A stretch of DNA of 44,236 nt from a virus: the IMG/VR virus record IMGVR_UViG_3300008952_003042, positions 1 through 44,236 of that record; one strand, written 5' to 3'. Shown piece by piece: positions 19,402 to 26,404 of this stretch; position 1 is the first letter of the stretch, and each line of letters starts with the position of its first letter. The translations under genes were made by a program, and so were the position numbers. The notes under the pieces are model-generated. The model had not been told where the DNA came from, ran no database searches, and was given only the letters and a program-made list of their open reading frames with translations.

Positions 19402-19698
19402 TTATGCCTCTCTTTTGCCTTGAATTATATCAAAAATACCGTCTTTGTCTTCTTCCGACAACTCAAATGCATTTGGTTGTTCTTTTTGTCTAAGTCCGAT
19501 AATCTTAACCAACTGTTCATTAGATCGCTGCATAGTTTCGATGTGCTTTGCTGCCACGGGACTTAAATATTTGTTTTGTTCGGCATCGGAAGCAATTTGA
19601 TTTGCAATCTCATTAAGAAACTCTCTCGCAACTTTTCTATCACTACGAATATTATCAAGAGCTTCGCTGATAAGTTCTTTAAGATTGTCCTTTCTCAT
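19402..19698 (-). CDS. Small helical protein of unknown function
   Basis: A 98-residue, charged and probably all-helical protein with no signal peptide, membrane segment or known motif. The middle (YLSPVAAKHIETMQRSNEQL, about residues 44-63) looks like a helical hairpin, and the C-terminus ends in an acidic-hydrophobic tail (SEEDKDGIFDIIQGK). The start ATG overlaps the sigma factor stop as ATGA, so the two are translationally coupled. By position it could be an accessory factor for the sigma subunit or a small packaging or assembly protein. I have no motif evidence for either and leave it unnamed. Confidence 0.6.
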   Translation of the reverse strand: MRKDNLKELISEALDNIRSDRKVAREFLNEIANQIASDAEQNKYLSPVAAKHIETMQRSNEQLVKIIGLRQKEQPNAFELSEEDKDGIFDIIQGKREA

Positions 19699-20405
19699 GT
19701 GCCACTATTCTCCCAATCATGCTTAAAATTACCATATTTCTTACGAAATTTCTTAAGCGAGTTAACGATTTGTTTGGTATTTAAACCCGTAATCTCGCGC
19801 AGGTATAAATAAATAGCTTTTTTGTTAAAAATTTCAATATCGTCTTTTGATTCAAAAAGAATATTAATAGCTTTATAAACCTTTATATCGTTTTCTTTCA
19901 TTTGAGAAACATCCCATGAACTTAATTCGGTATAAAATGATTTCCAGAATTCTTCGGACTCACGATAAGTGAGATAAGAATCATCAGTAGATAAATATTG
20001 TTCCTCGTAAGACTTCGAAATGTTCTCATAATCGATCTCTCTTCGATTGCGTTTTTGTTGTCGTTTTACTTTGTGTATAAACCAATTTTTGGTAATAACA
20101 CTAAAATAAGAAAACGCCGCCGATCCCTTACTAGGATCATATTTGTCTAATATCGTCATCAGCCAAATTTTACATTCATCTCGGAGCGAGTCACAATTAG
20201 GTAAGTTTGTAAATTTATAAGTAAAGACTATTTTATCTACCATTTCATCAAAAGCTGGTTGAATGTAATCTATATAAAGCTTAGTTCTTTCCTTTATGCA
20301 ATCGGTGTTTGAGTATTGAATAATTGCGTTTTCATGATCAATGGTAAAATAATAATTTTTACCCTTCTTCTTCCTCTTCCTCTTCGGCTGAGTCTTTTTT
20401 ATCAT
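19695..20405 (-). CDS. gp55-like late-transcription sigma factor
   Basis: A 236-residue protein with a sigma region 2-like core: a LRDECKIWLMTILDKYDPSKG segment, AAFSYFSVITKNWFIHKVKR and basic RNRREIDYEN (about residues 90-150). This is the arrangement of T4-type gp55 factors, which recognise only the -10 region of late promoters through host RNA polymerase. The C-terminal 40 residues (REITGLNTKQIVNSLKKFRKKYG) look like a helix-turn-helix. The N-terminus is strikingly basic (KRKRKKKGK), encoded in the overlap with the preceding gene. GGAAG lies nine bases upstream of the ATG and no other in-frame start fits. It would direct expression of the tail genes downstream. Confidence is good for a sigma-like protein and moderate for gp55 equivalence. 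Confidence 0.8.
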   Translation of the reverse strand: MIKKTQPKRKRKKKGKNYYFTIDHENAIIQYSNTDCIKERTKLYIDYIQPAFDEMVDKIVFTYKFTNLPNCDSLRDECKIWLMTILDKYDPSKGSAAFSYFSVITKNWFIHKVKRQQKRNRREIDYENISKSYEEQYLSTDDSYLTYRESEEFWKSFYTELSSWDVSQMKENDIKVYKAINILFESKDDIEIFNKKAIYLYLREITGLNTKQIVNSLKKFRKKYGNFKHDWENSGT

Positions 20406-20703
20406 TCAGTTCGGCTTCCTTTTCAGTTAGTGAATAAATATATTCAAATGTATCCAGTTGTTCATTAAACGAAACAGCATGCTCCAAGAGGGCATGCAGA
20501 GTATCGTCTCCATAGAACGTTTCCAATTCGTAAACACTTTGCAAGTGATTGGCAAAGGAATTTACCATTTGTTGTAAATCCCCTAGCTCTTCTGAAATTG
20601 ACAATAGGCGAAGAATTGCTTCCCGAACATATGCAATCAGTCCAATGTTGAAAGCAACGGAAAGCGCTACAACAATTGCCAATATTATTTCAAGTCGGCT
20701 CAT
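20359..20703 (-). CDS. Small one-pass membrane protein with acidic tail
   Basis: A 114-residue protein, taking the ATG at 20703 that follows AGGAG by five bases; a longer in-frame ATG at 20718 lacks a site this good. Residues about 4-25 (LEIILAIVVALSVAFNIGLIAYV) form one hydrophobic transmembrane helix with a short N-terminus. Residues 26-85 are probably helical or coiled-coil (LLSISEELGDLQQMVNSF). The C-terminus is almost pure Glu and is read from the same purine run that encodes the basic N-terminus of the sigma factor. It overlaps the zinc-ribbon gene before it by 14 bases and the sigma gene after it by 47 bases. Function unknown; an inner-membrane role during infection is only inferred. 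Confidence 0.65.
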   Translation of the reverse strand: MSRLEIILAIVVALSVAFNIGLIAYVREAILRLLSISEELGDLQQMVNSFANHLQSVYELETFYGDDTLHALLEHAVSFNEQLDTFEYIYSLTEKEAELNDKKDSAEEEEEEEG

Positions 20704-20959
20704 AATTCTCCTTTTCAACTTCTTCTTTCTGTTGTTTTAAAATTTCACGATTTGCTTCAATGTATTCTTTAGTTAAATCGCCAATCTTGCCATTGTGTGT
20801 CTCAACGGAATTGTTTTTTATAATAAACGGAACAGATAATCTTTTCTTCATGGTGTTGTTATTGTCGCAAGCGTCACAATCTGTATACGTTTCCTCAAAT
20901 CCATGAAATACTGTAATTATAATTCCGCAATTATCGCATTCGTAATTATAACGAGGCAT
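20690..20959 (-). CDS. FmdB-type zinc-ribbon protein
   Basis: An 89-residue protein beginning MPRYNYECDNCG, the standard opening of FmdB-type zinc ribbons. Two CxxC pairs (CDNC near residues 8-11 and CDAC about 20 residues later) should bind one zinc ion. The longer reading from 20992 adds only residues that overlap the upstream gene, so the ATG at 20959 is chosen. The C-terminal half is charged (KQQKEEVEKENYE) and probably helical. Small zinc ribbons of this type are frequent in tailed phages and are thought to bind nucleic acid or protein, but no specific activity is established. It overlaps the genes on either side by 14 bases each, in a tight operon that leads to the sigma factor. Confidence 0.75.
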   Translation of the reverse strand: MPRYNYECDNCGIIITVFHGFEETYTDCDACDNNNTMKKRLSVPFIIKNNSVETHNGKIGDLTKEYIEANREILKQQKEEVEKENYEPT

Positions 20960-21161
20960 TTGGATCGTTTGTCTCGTTAGCATCTTCTGCATTAATAAGA
21001 TCTTGTGGCATCGTTACGGTGGGAGGATTCTTAACAATAAGTCCTTCTGTGCTTTCTTCAATTTCGAATCCTTGAAGAATCGGAACAATATCCGTTTGGT
21101 GTAATAACGACTCTTGAAGAGCCATCATGATTGCCCCTAGGGCTTGGTTTGATAAATGCAT
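20946..21161 (-). CDS. Small conserved-looking phage protein, unknown function
   Basis: A 71-residue soluble protein starting MHLSNQALGAIMMALQESLLHQTDIVPILQGF-like sequence, with an amphipathic N-terminal helix and an acidic, Asn/Asp-rich tail. The N-terminal pattern (LSN.ALGA.M.ALQ.SL..Q.DIVP.L) is one I associate with small uncharacterised proteins of marine T4-like phages, but no function is known to me. A strong AGGAG lies seven bases before the ATG. It is the first gene after the glycan block, and the gap before it holds only two bases between the coding regions, so any promoter here must lie inside the cupin gene. Confidence 0.65.
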   Translation of the reverse strand: MHLSNQALGAIMMALQESLLHQTDIVPILQGFEIEESTEGLIVKNPPTVTMPQDLINAEDANETNDPNASL

Positions 21162-21162
21162 A

Positions 21163-21528
21163 TTAATCTCCTTTTATAATTCTATGACTATCGCTATCAA
21201 AGTGTTGTGTTGAAAATTCAAATAATTCTGAATCTTGTAGTGCTATCATTTGGTGCCTTAACCCTCGATAAACGTGAAAATTATCACCAGGATTAAGCAC
21301 AATCTGCTCTGCTTCCTCAATGTTGTCCTGTTCGCTATATTTTACTATCATTAAACCTGACTGTAAGTAGAACACTTCGTCTTTTAGTTTATGATAATGC
21401 CAGGAACATCTTTTTTGATTTTCAAAATATAAAAGCTTTCCACAATATTCTTCATTATTTACAATCCATCTTTCCCATCCCCAGCCTTTGTCTACATGCT
21501 TCATTCCTAAATCAATTGAATTAGTCAT
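21163..21528 (-). CDS. Cupin (mannose-6-phosphate isomerase type II-like)
   Basis: A 121-residue single-domain cupin. The sequence KGWGWERWIVNNEEYCGKLLYFENQKRCSWHYH-like region and LNPGDNFHVYRGLRHQMIAL carry the two cupin motifs: G(X)5HXH-like SWHYHKLKDEVFYLQSG and PGDNFHV...RHQ. This layout is typical of the C-terminal isomerase half of bifunctional ManC/AlgA-type enzymes and of stand-alone sugar cupins. The ATG at 21528 overlaps the dehydrogenase stop by eight bases (ATGACTAA), so the longer 131-residue reading is rejected. Possible roles are mannose-6-phosphate/fructose-6-phosphate isomerisation or another sugar epimerisation. It lacks the N-terminal nucleotidyltransferase. It is the last gene of the glycan block. 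Confidence 0.7.
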   Translation of the reverse strand: MTNSIDLGMKHVDKGWGWERWIVNNEEYCGKLLYFENQKRCSWHYHKLKDEVFYLQSGLMIVKYSEQDNIEEAEQIVLNPGDNFHVYRGLRHQMIALQDSELFEFSTQHFDSDSHRIIKGD

Positions 21529-22369
21529 TTGGACCCTCTTTGCTAATAGCTCCTTCAATATAGAGCCAATTTAGATTTTGTCTTACTTCCATATTTTTCT
21601 CTAATGCCGCTCTCATAACTGAAGGTTTTGTATCGTTTTCCTCAAAACAGCGAATGAATGCACTAATATCTTTAGGAAAACATTTTCCCCCAAAACCATA
21701 GTCTCCATCTGTGCCGGGTACCTGGGTGTGCATGGGATTAACCCATCCTGAGCTTAGAATACCAGCCATCGATGCATCCCAAGAAACATCCATTTTTTTA
21801 GCTAGTTGATAAAATTCATTGAAAGCAGAAATTTTAACAGCGTAAAAGCAATTACACATGTATTTGATAAACTCCGCTGTCTTCGCATCTGTCTCAATAA
21901 TTTTAGTATGAGGGAATCTATTCCTATATAGTTTTTCCACCCGACTACGGGGCTCCGGGGCGCCCCCAATCACAATGCGAGCGGGGTTCATGAAGTCCAT
22001 GCGTGCCGTTCTTTCTGAAAGGAATTCTGGATTAAAAACAATATTCATTTGAGGATATTTTTTCATATAGCGATCCGTGGTTCCGGGAATAGCTGTCGAT
22101 TTAATAATGACAATACTGTGAGGACTAATCAGTGCGCTTATATCTTCCATGACAGAATCCATAATGGACAAATCAATGATGCCTGTTTTGGCACTGGAAG
22201 GAGTAGGAACAGAGACAACAATAAATTCACTATTTTTTATTACATCGTCAAAAGAATGCGTAGAAAGTTTCTCGTTTTTGTCATAAATTCTCAAAGTTGC
22301 ACATAGAGAAAATCCATGCGCGACTGCAGAGCCTACGAAACCGTTTCCAATAATTCCTAAATTAATCAC
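21521..22369 (-). CDS. Nucleotide-sugar (UDP-glucose/GDP-mannose) dehydrogenase, short form
   Basis: A 282-residue oxidoreductase starting at GTG 22369, where GTGATTAA overlaps the previous stop. The Rossmann motif GIIGNGFVGSAVAHGF opens the protein, followed by VVSVPTPSS, STAIPGTTD, NPEFLSERTA and the catalytic cysteine C230 in GFGGKCFPKD. These are hallmarks of four-electron dehydrogenases that make UDP-glucuronate or similar uronic acids. Family members usually have 390-430 residues; here the C-terminal UDP-binding domain is missing and the gene ends about 50 residues after the catalytic Cys. The shortened form may be fully active or act on a different substrate. A longer 347-residue reading only adds a shadow of the neighbouring gene. 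Confidence 0.82.
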   Translation of the reverse strand: MINLGIIGNGFVGSAVAHGFSLCATLRIYDKNEKLSTHSFDDVIKNSEFIVVSVPTPSSAKTGIIDLSIMDSVMEDISALISPHSIVIIKSTAIPGTTDRYMKKYPQMNIVFNPEFLSERTARMDFMNPARIVIGGAPEPRSRVEKLYRNRFPHTKIIETDAKTAEFIKYMCNCFYAVKISAFNEFYQLAKKMDVSWDASMAGILSSGWVNPMHTQVPGTDGDYGFGGKCFPKDISAFIRCFEENDTKPSVMRAALEKNMEVRQNLNWLYIEGAISKEGPND

Positions 22370-23198
22370 TCTCTCTCCATTCTTTAAATTTTTCAAACAC
22401 ATATTCTGGCTCTGGATGCCAACTATGTGCCGACAAGAACAAAATAGGAGTATTATGTGGGTTCCAATTTTCATTATATCTAAGACGATTGCCGTCCTTA
22501 GACCATACCACATGTGGACAATGACACAAACTAGCCAAATGCATGGGCCCCGAAGAAGGACCAAATGCGCATTTTGTGTTCGCCAAGATACTGCACAATT
22601 GCTCTAAATCTATTCCACGCAAATCCTCGGCGCCATCAATACACAAAGATTCGTCTTTTGTTCCAATACATGCAACACTTTTTCCTTCTTCTTTTAATAA
22701 AGCCAAAAGCTTGTCCCAATTTTCGGTACTCCAATTATCCTGTTTTCTTAATTCTCTGGCTCTTGCATGAAAGACATAATCATATTTCACGGGATGGCTG
22801 TCATTATTAAAAATAATATATTTAGGCATAATTGTTATTGTACCAAAATTAAACCGTTCTGTGTAATGAGTCATTGGTGGCCACCCGATACGCCTAGGGA
22901 CAAAAATGGATGTATTCTTATTCAATTGAATGTTCTCGCGTTGAATAACGTCTTTTAACTCTTTCTCCGCATTAAATCCATGCATAAAAAAAGAATCAGC
23001 TAAGCCAGTATTAGGATTGCATATGAGATAATCATCAGCAAAATCGGCATATAAATAAGTAGAATTTTCTCTACAAACTATAATGGTTTTATCAAAATGT
23101 TCTGACAAGCTTCTCACATAGGCATGCCATGCAAACAATTCCCATCCAAACTCTCCTGACCAGGGGCCAGCTATTAATGTCTTATCTAAGCTGTTCAT
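22362..23198 (-). CDS. Glycosyltransferase family 9-like (heptosyltransferase-like)
   Basis: A 278-residue GT-B-like enzyme. The C-terminal donor-binding region, ANTKCAFGPSSGPMHLASLCHCPHVVW (about residues 207-233), is the D/S-SG-P-H-A-x-A motif of ADP-heptose:LPS heptosyltransferases and related GT9 enzymes. Near the N-terminus IAGPWSGEFGWELFAWHAYVR replaces the usual phosphate-binding loop. It overlaps the preceding glycosyltransferase by 17 bases. In this block it is the natural user of the ADP-heptose made by the genes near 34.3-36.7 kb, but the donor is not proven by sequence. Confidence is good for the fold and moderate for the heptose donor. Confidence 0.7.
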   Translation of the reverse strand: MNSLDKTLIAGPWSGEFGWELFAWHAYVRSLSEHFDKTIIVCRENSTYLYADFADDYLICNPNTGLADSFFMHGFNAEKELKDVIQRENIQLNKNTSIFVPRRIGWPPMTHYTERFNFGTITIMPKYIIFNNDSHPVKYDYVFHARARELRKQDNWSTENWDKLLALLKEEGKSVACIGTKDESLCIDGAEDLRGIDLEQLCSILANTKCAFGPSSGPMHLASLCHCPHVVWSKDGNRLRYNENWNPHNTPILFLSAHSWHPEPEYVFEKFKEWRESD

Positions 23199-24054
23199 GT
23201 AAGTCTACTATTTTCTCTGCCCATTTTAATCGAGTATATTGCTTTACTGTCTTATTGCCGTGCTTAGCAATTTTACTAGCTTCTTCTTGGTTCACAAGAT
23301 AATATTCTATTTTTTCATTTAAATCGCTAACATTATCAAAGATAACAAAATCTTTCTTATCATTAAACATATCTTGTCTGCCTGTCCAATCATTTGTGAG
23401 TAAAAAACCACGGGCTGCCAATATTTTGTAAACTCTATCCGACGCACCGTTACTCGTACAAAAATTAAGATTTATCTTTGTTTTGCTTGCTTGTAGTGCA
23501 TGAGCAGCGCCATGCGCATCAGAAATAACTCTTATGGGATGGCTTATTTGTTTTATCATCTCTTCTCGATCTCCGTAGATATTGCCAATAAAGCTAACAT
23601 CATGGATTTTTTCCACATCGTGAGGCTTTTCAATATCCTCATCATATCCTTCGCAAACATGAAAAGAGCTTGTATTAATCTTCAAAGCCTCTTCTAAAAC
23701 GTTTATCTTGTCGCAGCAAAAATAATCAACTAATCTTGTTTTTCTTCTCATTTCATCATTATAAGAGACAAGGGGATCCATAAACCACAAACACGTGTGA
23801 GTAAGTTGTTGGATTCTTTTAAACACCTCTTCCGACACCACATTGCATTTACTATAAACAACAAGATCAAATTTGTTATTTTCCACAACAGAAATCAAAT
23901 GTGCATCTCGTTCCTGGTTTCCGAGCTTTAGTGCTTTTTCCCTATAGTTATACCCTGCAACTTGATGTCCTAGTTTCTTAAACGATAAAAGCTGAGAGGT
24001 GTTTGTAGACTTCCTATCAGCATCAAATACTCCGATAAACAATATTTTTGTCAT
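23182..24054 (-). CDS. CgeB-like/GT1-family glycosyltransferase
   Basis: A 290-residue GT-B enzyme. The N-terminal domain begins MTKILFIGVFDADRKSTNT and carries LVVYSKCN, and the C-terminal domain has DVSFIGNIYGDREEMI, INLNFCTSNGASDRVYKILAARGFLLTND and a C-terminal YTRLKWAEKI helix. The R-x-(Y/F)E-(I/L)-x-A-x-G pattern common to CgeB-like glycosyltransferases is present as RVYKILAARG, with Lys for the usual Glu. It starts on an ATGA overlap with the GT8-like gene. It is likely to transfer one sugar in the block's glycan; donor and acceptor are unknown. No signal peptide or membrane segment is visible. Confidence 0.72.
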   Translation of the reverse strand: MTKILFIGVFDADRKSTNTSQLLSFKKLGHQVAGYNYREKALKLGNQERDAHLISVVENNKFDLVVYSKCNVVSEEVFKRIQQLTHTCLWFMDPLVSYNDEMRRKTRLVDYFCCDKINVLEEALKINTSSFHVCEGYDEDIEKPHDVEKIHDVSFIGNIYGDREEMIKQISHPIRVISDAHGAAHALQASKTKINLNFCTSNGASDRVYKILAARGFLLTNDWTGRQDMFNDKKDFVIFDNVSDLNEKIEYYLVNQEEASKIAKHGNKTVKQYTRLKWAEKIVDLHEQLR

Positions 24055-24740
24055 TTATACCAACGCTTATAATCTAACATCATCTGCTCTACTTTCGTTC
24101 CTACGCCATCATCAAAAATTCCGGCACCTGCATAATGTATTATATGTGATTGAAATCTGTCAGGGCTTCCATTCCAAGCTTCAGAGAACATCGTCATATG
24201 GTTAAACTGAAAAGGCAACTCCATTAATTTAAAATTGTTTTTCCTTATTAAATACCCCAAATGCACATCATCACTTCCAAAGCCTGTCCAAAACATATTG
24301 TCTATCTTTTGATAAATTTCTCTATGAGACTTAGAAGAAATAAAAACACCGGTATTAATATAACCCGAAAACCAATCAATAAACCCAAACTTTCGTTGGG
24401 CATTCAAAATGCAACTCAAACGAGCTTGACGACGCGATCCTTTATCTTCAAAAATAGAACCAACATGATCCGGTGGAACTATTTCAAATAAATTTGGACA
24501 TGTAGGAGATAACACCATATCAGTATCTAGATGAAGAATTCTATCGTATGTTTCGTGAAGCTCATAGTGTTTCATAATTCTATAATGGGGGCGGCCGTCG
24601 CCTGAATCCGAAACAGGGTCATGATCTAGAACCATGAAGTCGGCGCCGGCATTCTTAGCATATTTTTTAAGAATAGGGTGAGAAATATCCGACATCTGCT
24701 TAACTCTCTCGTCCGATCTTGTAGAGATCAACAATTTCAT
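24051..24740 (-). CDS. GT8-like glycosyltransferase (GT-A fold)
   Basis: A 229-residue protein, taking the ATG at 24740, one base after the RmlA stop; upstream extension to 24800 is rejected as overlap shadow. The central LHLDTDMVLSP (about residues 68-78) provides the D-x-D motif that binds divalent metal and nucleotide sugar in GT-A enzymes. The later NTGVFISSKS, TGFGSDDVHLGYLI and QSHIIHYAGAG segments match GT8-type architecture, with the final His-Tyr-Ala-Gly possibly completing the metal site. It likely transfers a hexose from a UDP-sugar. The specific linkage is unknown. No membrane segment. Confidence 0.7.
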   Translation of the reverse strand: MKLLISTRSDERVKQMSDISHPILKKYAKNAGADFMVLDHDPVSDSGDGRPHYRIMKHYELHETYDRILHLDTDMVLSPTCPNLFEIVPPDHVGSIFEDKGSRRQARLSCILNAQRKFGFIDWFSGYINTGVFISSKSHREIYQKIDNMFWTGFGSDDVHLGYLIRKNNFKLMELPFQFNHMTMFSEAWNGSPDRFQSHIIHYAGAGIFDDGVGTKVEQMMLDYKRWYK

Positions 24741-24741
24741 T

Positions 24742-25464
24742 TTATCTTTCCTTGTACATTGACCAGTTGGTAGAATGATAAGAGTCCATAGTTCCAGCAT
24801 CTGCCCATCGATCTTTTAACACCATATAGCTACATTGTTTTCTATCTATAAAAAAGTTATTAACAGTTGAAATTTCATATTCTCCCCTGTCTGAAACGGG
24901 GATTTCATCAATTATATCAAATACTTTGTTGGTATAAAAATATATTCCAACGCAAGCCAAATCTGTTTTTGGTTTCTCGGGCTTCTCTTCTACTTCAATT
25001 AACTTCTTTTTCTTAAAAACTCCAACCCCATATCTTCTGGGATCTGGCACATGTTTGAAAAACAACATACATTCATCTGAACCGTTTTTAAACCTCTCAA
25101 GATGAGGGCCCAAGTTCTCTTTAAAAATATTATCGCCCAATATAACAACACATGACGAATCATTGACAAAATCTTTACATAATTTCAATGCGCCGGCGAT
25201 CCCATCGGGGCGATCTTGAACTTTATAAGTAAACGAGCACTCATATTCAGCACCACTGCCCAATAGAGTCATAATTCCTCCGCAATGCTCAACACCAGTA
25301 ACAATCATAATATCTTTAATTCCTGCCTCAACCAGTCGTTTAATTGGATGATGAATCATGGGCTCTCCCCCGCACGGAAGAAGGTGCTTGTTTGTAACCT
25401 TAGTAAGCGGGTACAATCGAGTACCCATGCCGCCGGCAAGAACTATTCCTTTAATGTCTTTCAT
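24742..25464 (-). CDS. rmlA: Glucose-1-phosphate thymidylyltransferase-like enzyme (RmlA-type)
   Basis: A 240-residue sugar nucleotidyltransferase. The signature LAGGMGTRLYPLTKVTNKHLLPCGGEPMIHHP (residues 9-40 region) is followed by VQDRPDGIAGALKLC, VILGDNIF with the metal-binding Asp, and VEEKPEKPKTDLACVGIYFY, all as in RmlA. It activates glucose-1-phosphate with dTTP to dTDP-glucose, the substrate of RmlB encoded just upstream. RmlA enzymes usually have about 290 residues; here the C-terminal allosteric helices appear shortened, a difference also seen in other short sugar-NTP transferases. Substrate could differ. It overlaps RmlB by 14 bases, so the pair is co-translated. Confidence 0.83.
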   Translation of the reverse strand: MKDIKGIVLAGGMGTRLYPLTKVTNKHLLPCGGEPMIHHPIKRLVEAGIKDIMIVTGVEHCGGIMTLLGSGAEYECSFTYKVQDRPDGIAGALKLCKDFVNDSSCVVILGDNIFKENLGPHLERFKNGSDECMLFFKHVPDPRRYGVGVFKKKKLIEVEEKPEKPKTDLACVGIYFYTNKVFDIIDEIPVSDRGEYEISTVNNFFIDRKQCSYMVLKDRWADAGTMDSYHSTNWSMYKER

Positions 25465-26404
25465 TATACCACTCTATTGTTTTTTTCATTCCTTGTTCAA
25501 AGGAGACTTTCGGTTCCCATTCTAATTCTTCTCTCATTTTTGTGTTGTCTATGGCATATCGAAAATCATGCCCTGCCCTGTCCTTCACATGTTTTATATA
25601 ATCGGAAGGAAGAACTTTCAGCAAGTCACAGATAGATTCGATAACATCTATATTTCTTTTCTCGCAGGTGGCACCTATACAATATGTCTCTCCTAAAGCT
25701 CCGGTCGCGAATACTTCCCACAAACCTTCACAATGATCTTTTACATATATCCAGTCCCTGACATTTGTCCCTTCCCCATAAAGCGGAATTTTTCTATCAC
25801 TTAGAATCGATCTGATTACTGTTGGTATGAATTTCTCTTCATGTTGTCTGGGGCCATAGTTATTACAACAATTAGAAATTGTTACAGGCATTCCATACGT
25901 ATAATAATATGACTTAACAAGAAAATCAGAAGCAGCTTTAGATGCTGAATATGGATTGCGAGGATCATAAGGGGTAGATTCTGAGAATTTTCCAGTATCT
26001 TCCAACTCGCCATATACTTCATCAGTGGAAACATGATGAAATCTTTCTACATTCCGCTCGCGGGCGATCTTAAGTAAATTAAAAGTCCCAACTATATTAC
26101 TTTCTATAAAAGCGCGTGGATCCAGAATTGAGTTGTCTACATGGCTCTCTGCCGCTAAGTGTACAACGTGTGTGATGGCATGCCTAATAAAAACATCTAA
26201 TAATTTCGACGGATCGCATAAATTCACTTTTTCAAAGAAATATTTCTCATCATTTACAAATTCTTCTGTGTTGCTGACTTTGCCGGCATATGTAAGATCA
26301 TCTAAATTAACAATTTTGGTTATAAGATCTCTCTTTGTCTCCAAAACCATCTCTATAAAATTGGAACCTATAAATCCGCTGCCACCTGTAACAAGTAAAT
26401 TCAT
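25451..26404 (-). CDS. rmlB: dTDP-glucose 4,6-dehydratase
   Basis: A 317-residue extended short-chain dehydrogenase. GGSGFIGSNF (NAD-binding glycine loop), LAAESHVDNSI, STDEVYGELE and the catalytic YSASK (with the Y-x3-K pair) are all in the expected order, and NNYGPRQHEEKFIPTVIRS with GEGTNVRDWIYVKDHCEGL follows. STDEVYG provides the Thr-Asp-Glu used for dehydration. It converts dTDP-glucose to dTDP-4-keto-6-deoxyglucose, the branch point for rhamnose and for amino or C-methylated deoxysugars. RmlC and RmlD are not found in the window, while an aminotransferase and a sugar C-methyltransferase are. Length is slightly below the usual 340-360 residues. ATGA overlap with the radical SAM gene. 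Confidence 0.92.
   Translation of the reverse strand: MNLLVTGGSGFIGSNFIEMVLETKRDLITKIVNLDDLTYAGKVSNTEEFVNDEKYFFEKVNLCDPSKLLDVFIRHAITHVVHLAAESHVDNSILDPRAFIESNIVGTFNLLKIARERNVERFHHVSTDEVYGELEDTGKFSESTPYDPRNPYSASKAASDFLVKSYYYTYGMPVTISNCCNNYGPRQHEEKFIPTVIRSILSDRKIPLYGEGTNVRDWIYVKDHCEGLWEVFATGALGETYCIGATCEKRNIDVIESICDLLKVLPSDYIKHVKDRAGHDFRYAIDNTKMREELEWEPKVSFEQGMKKTIEWYNERH

Noticed and set aside
22370-22564. 65-residue N-terminal extension of the nucleotide-sugar dehydrogenase
   Set aside because: The Rossmann motif begins right after the GTG at 22369 and the extension is a shadow of the GT9-like gene.
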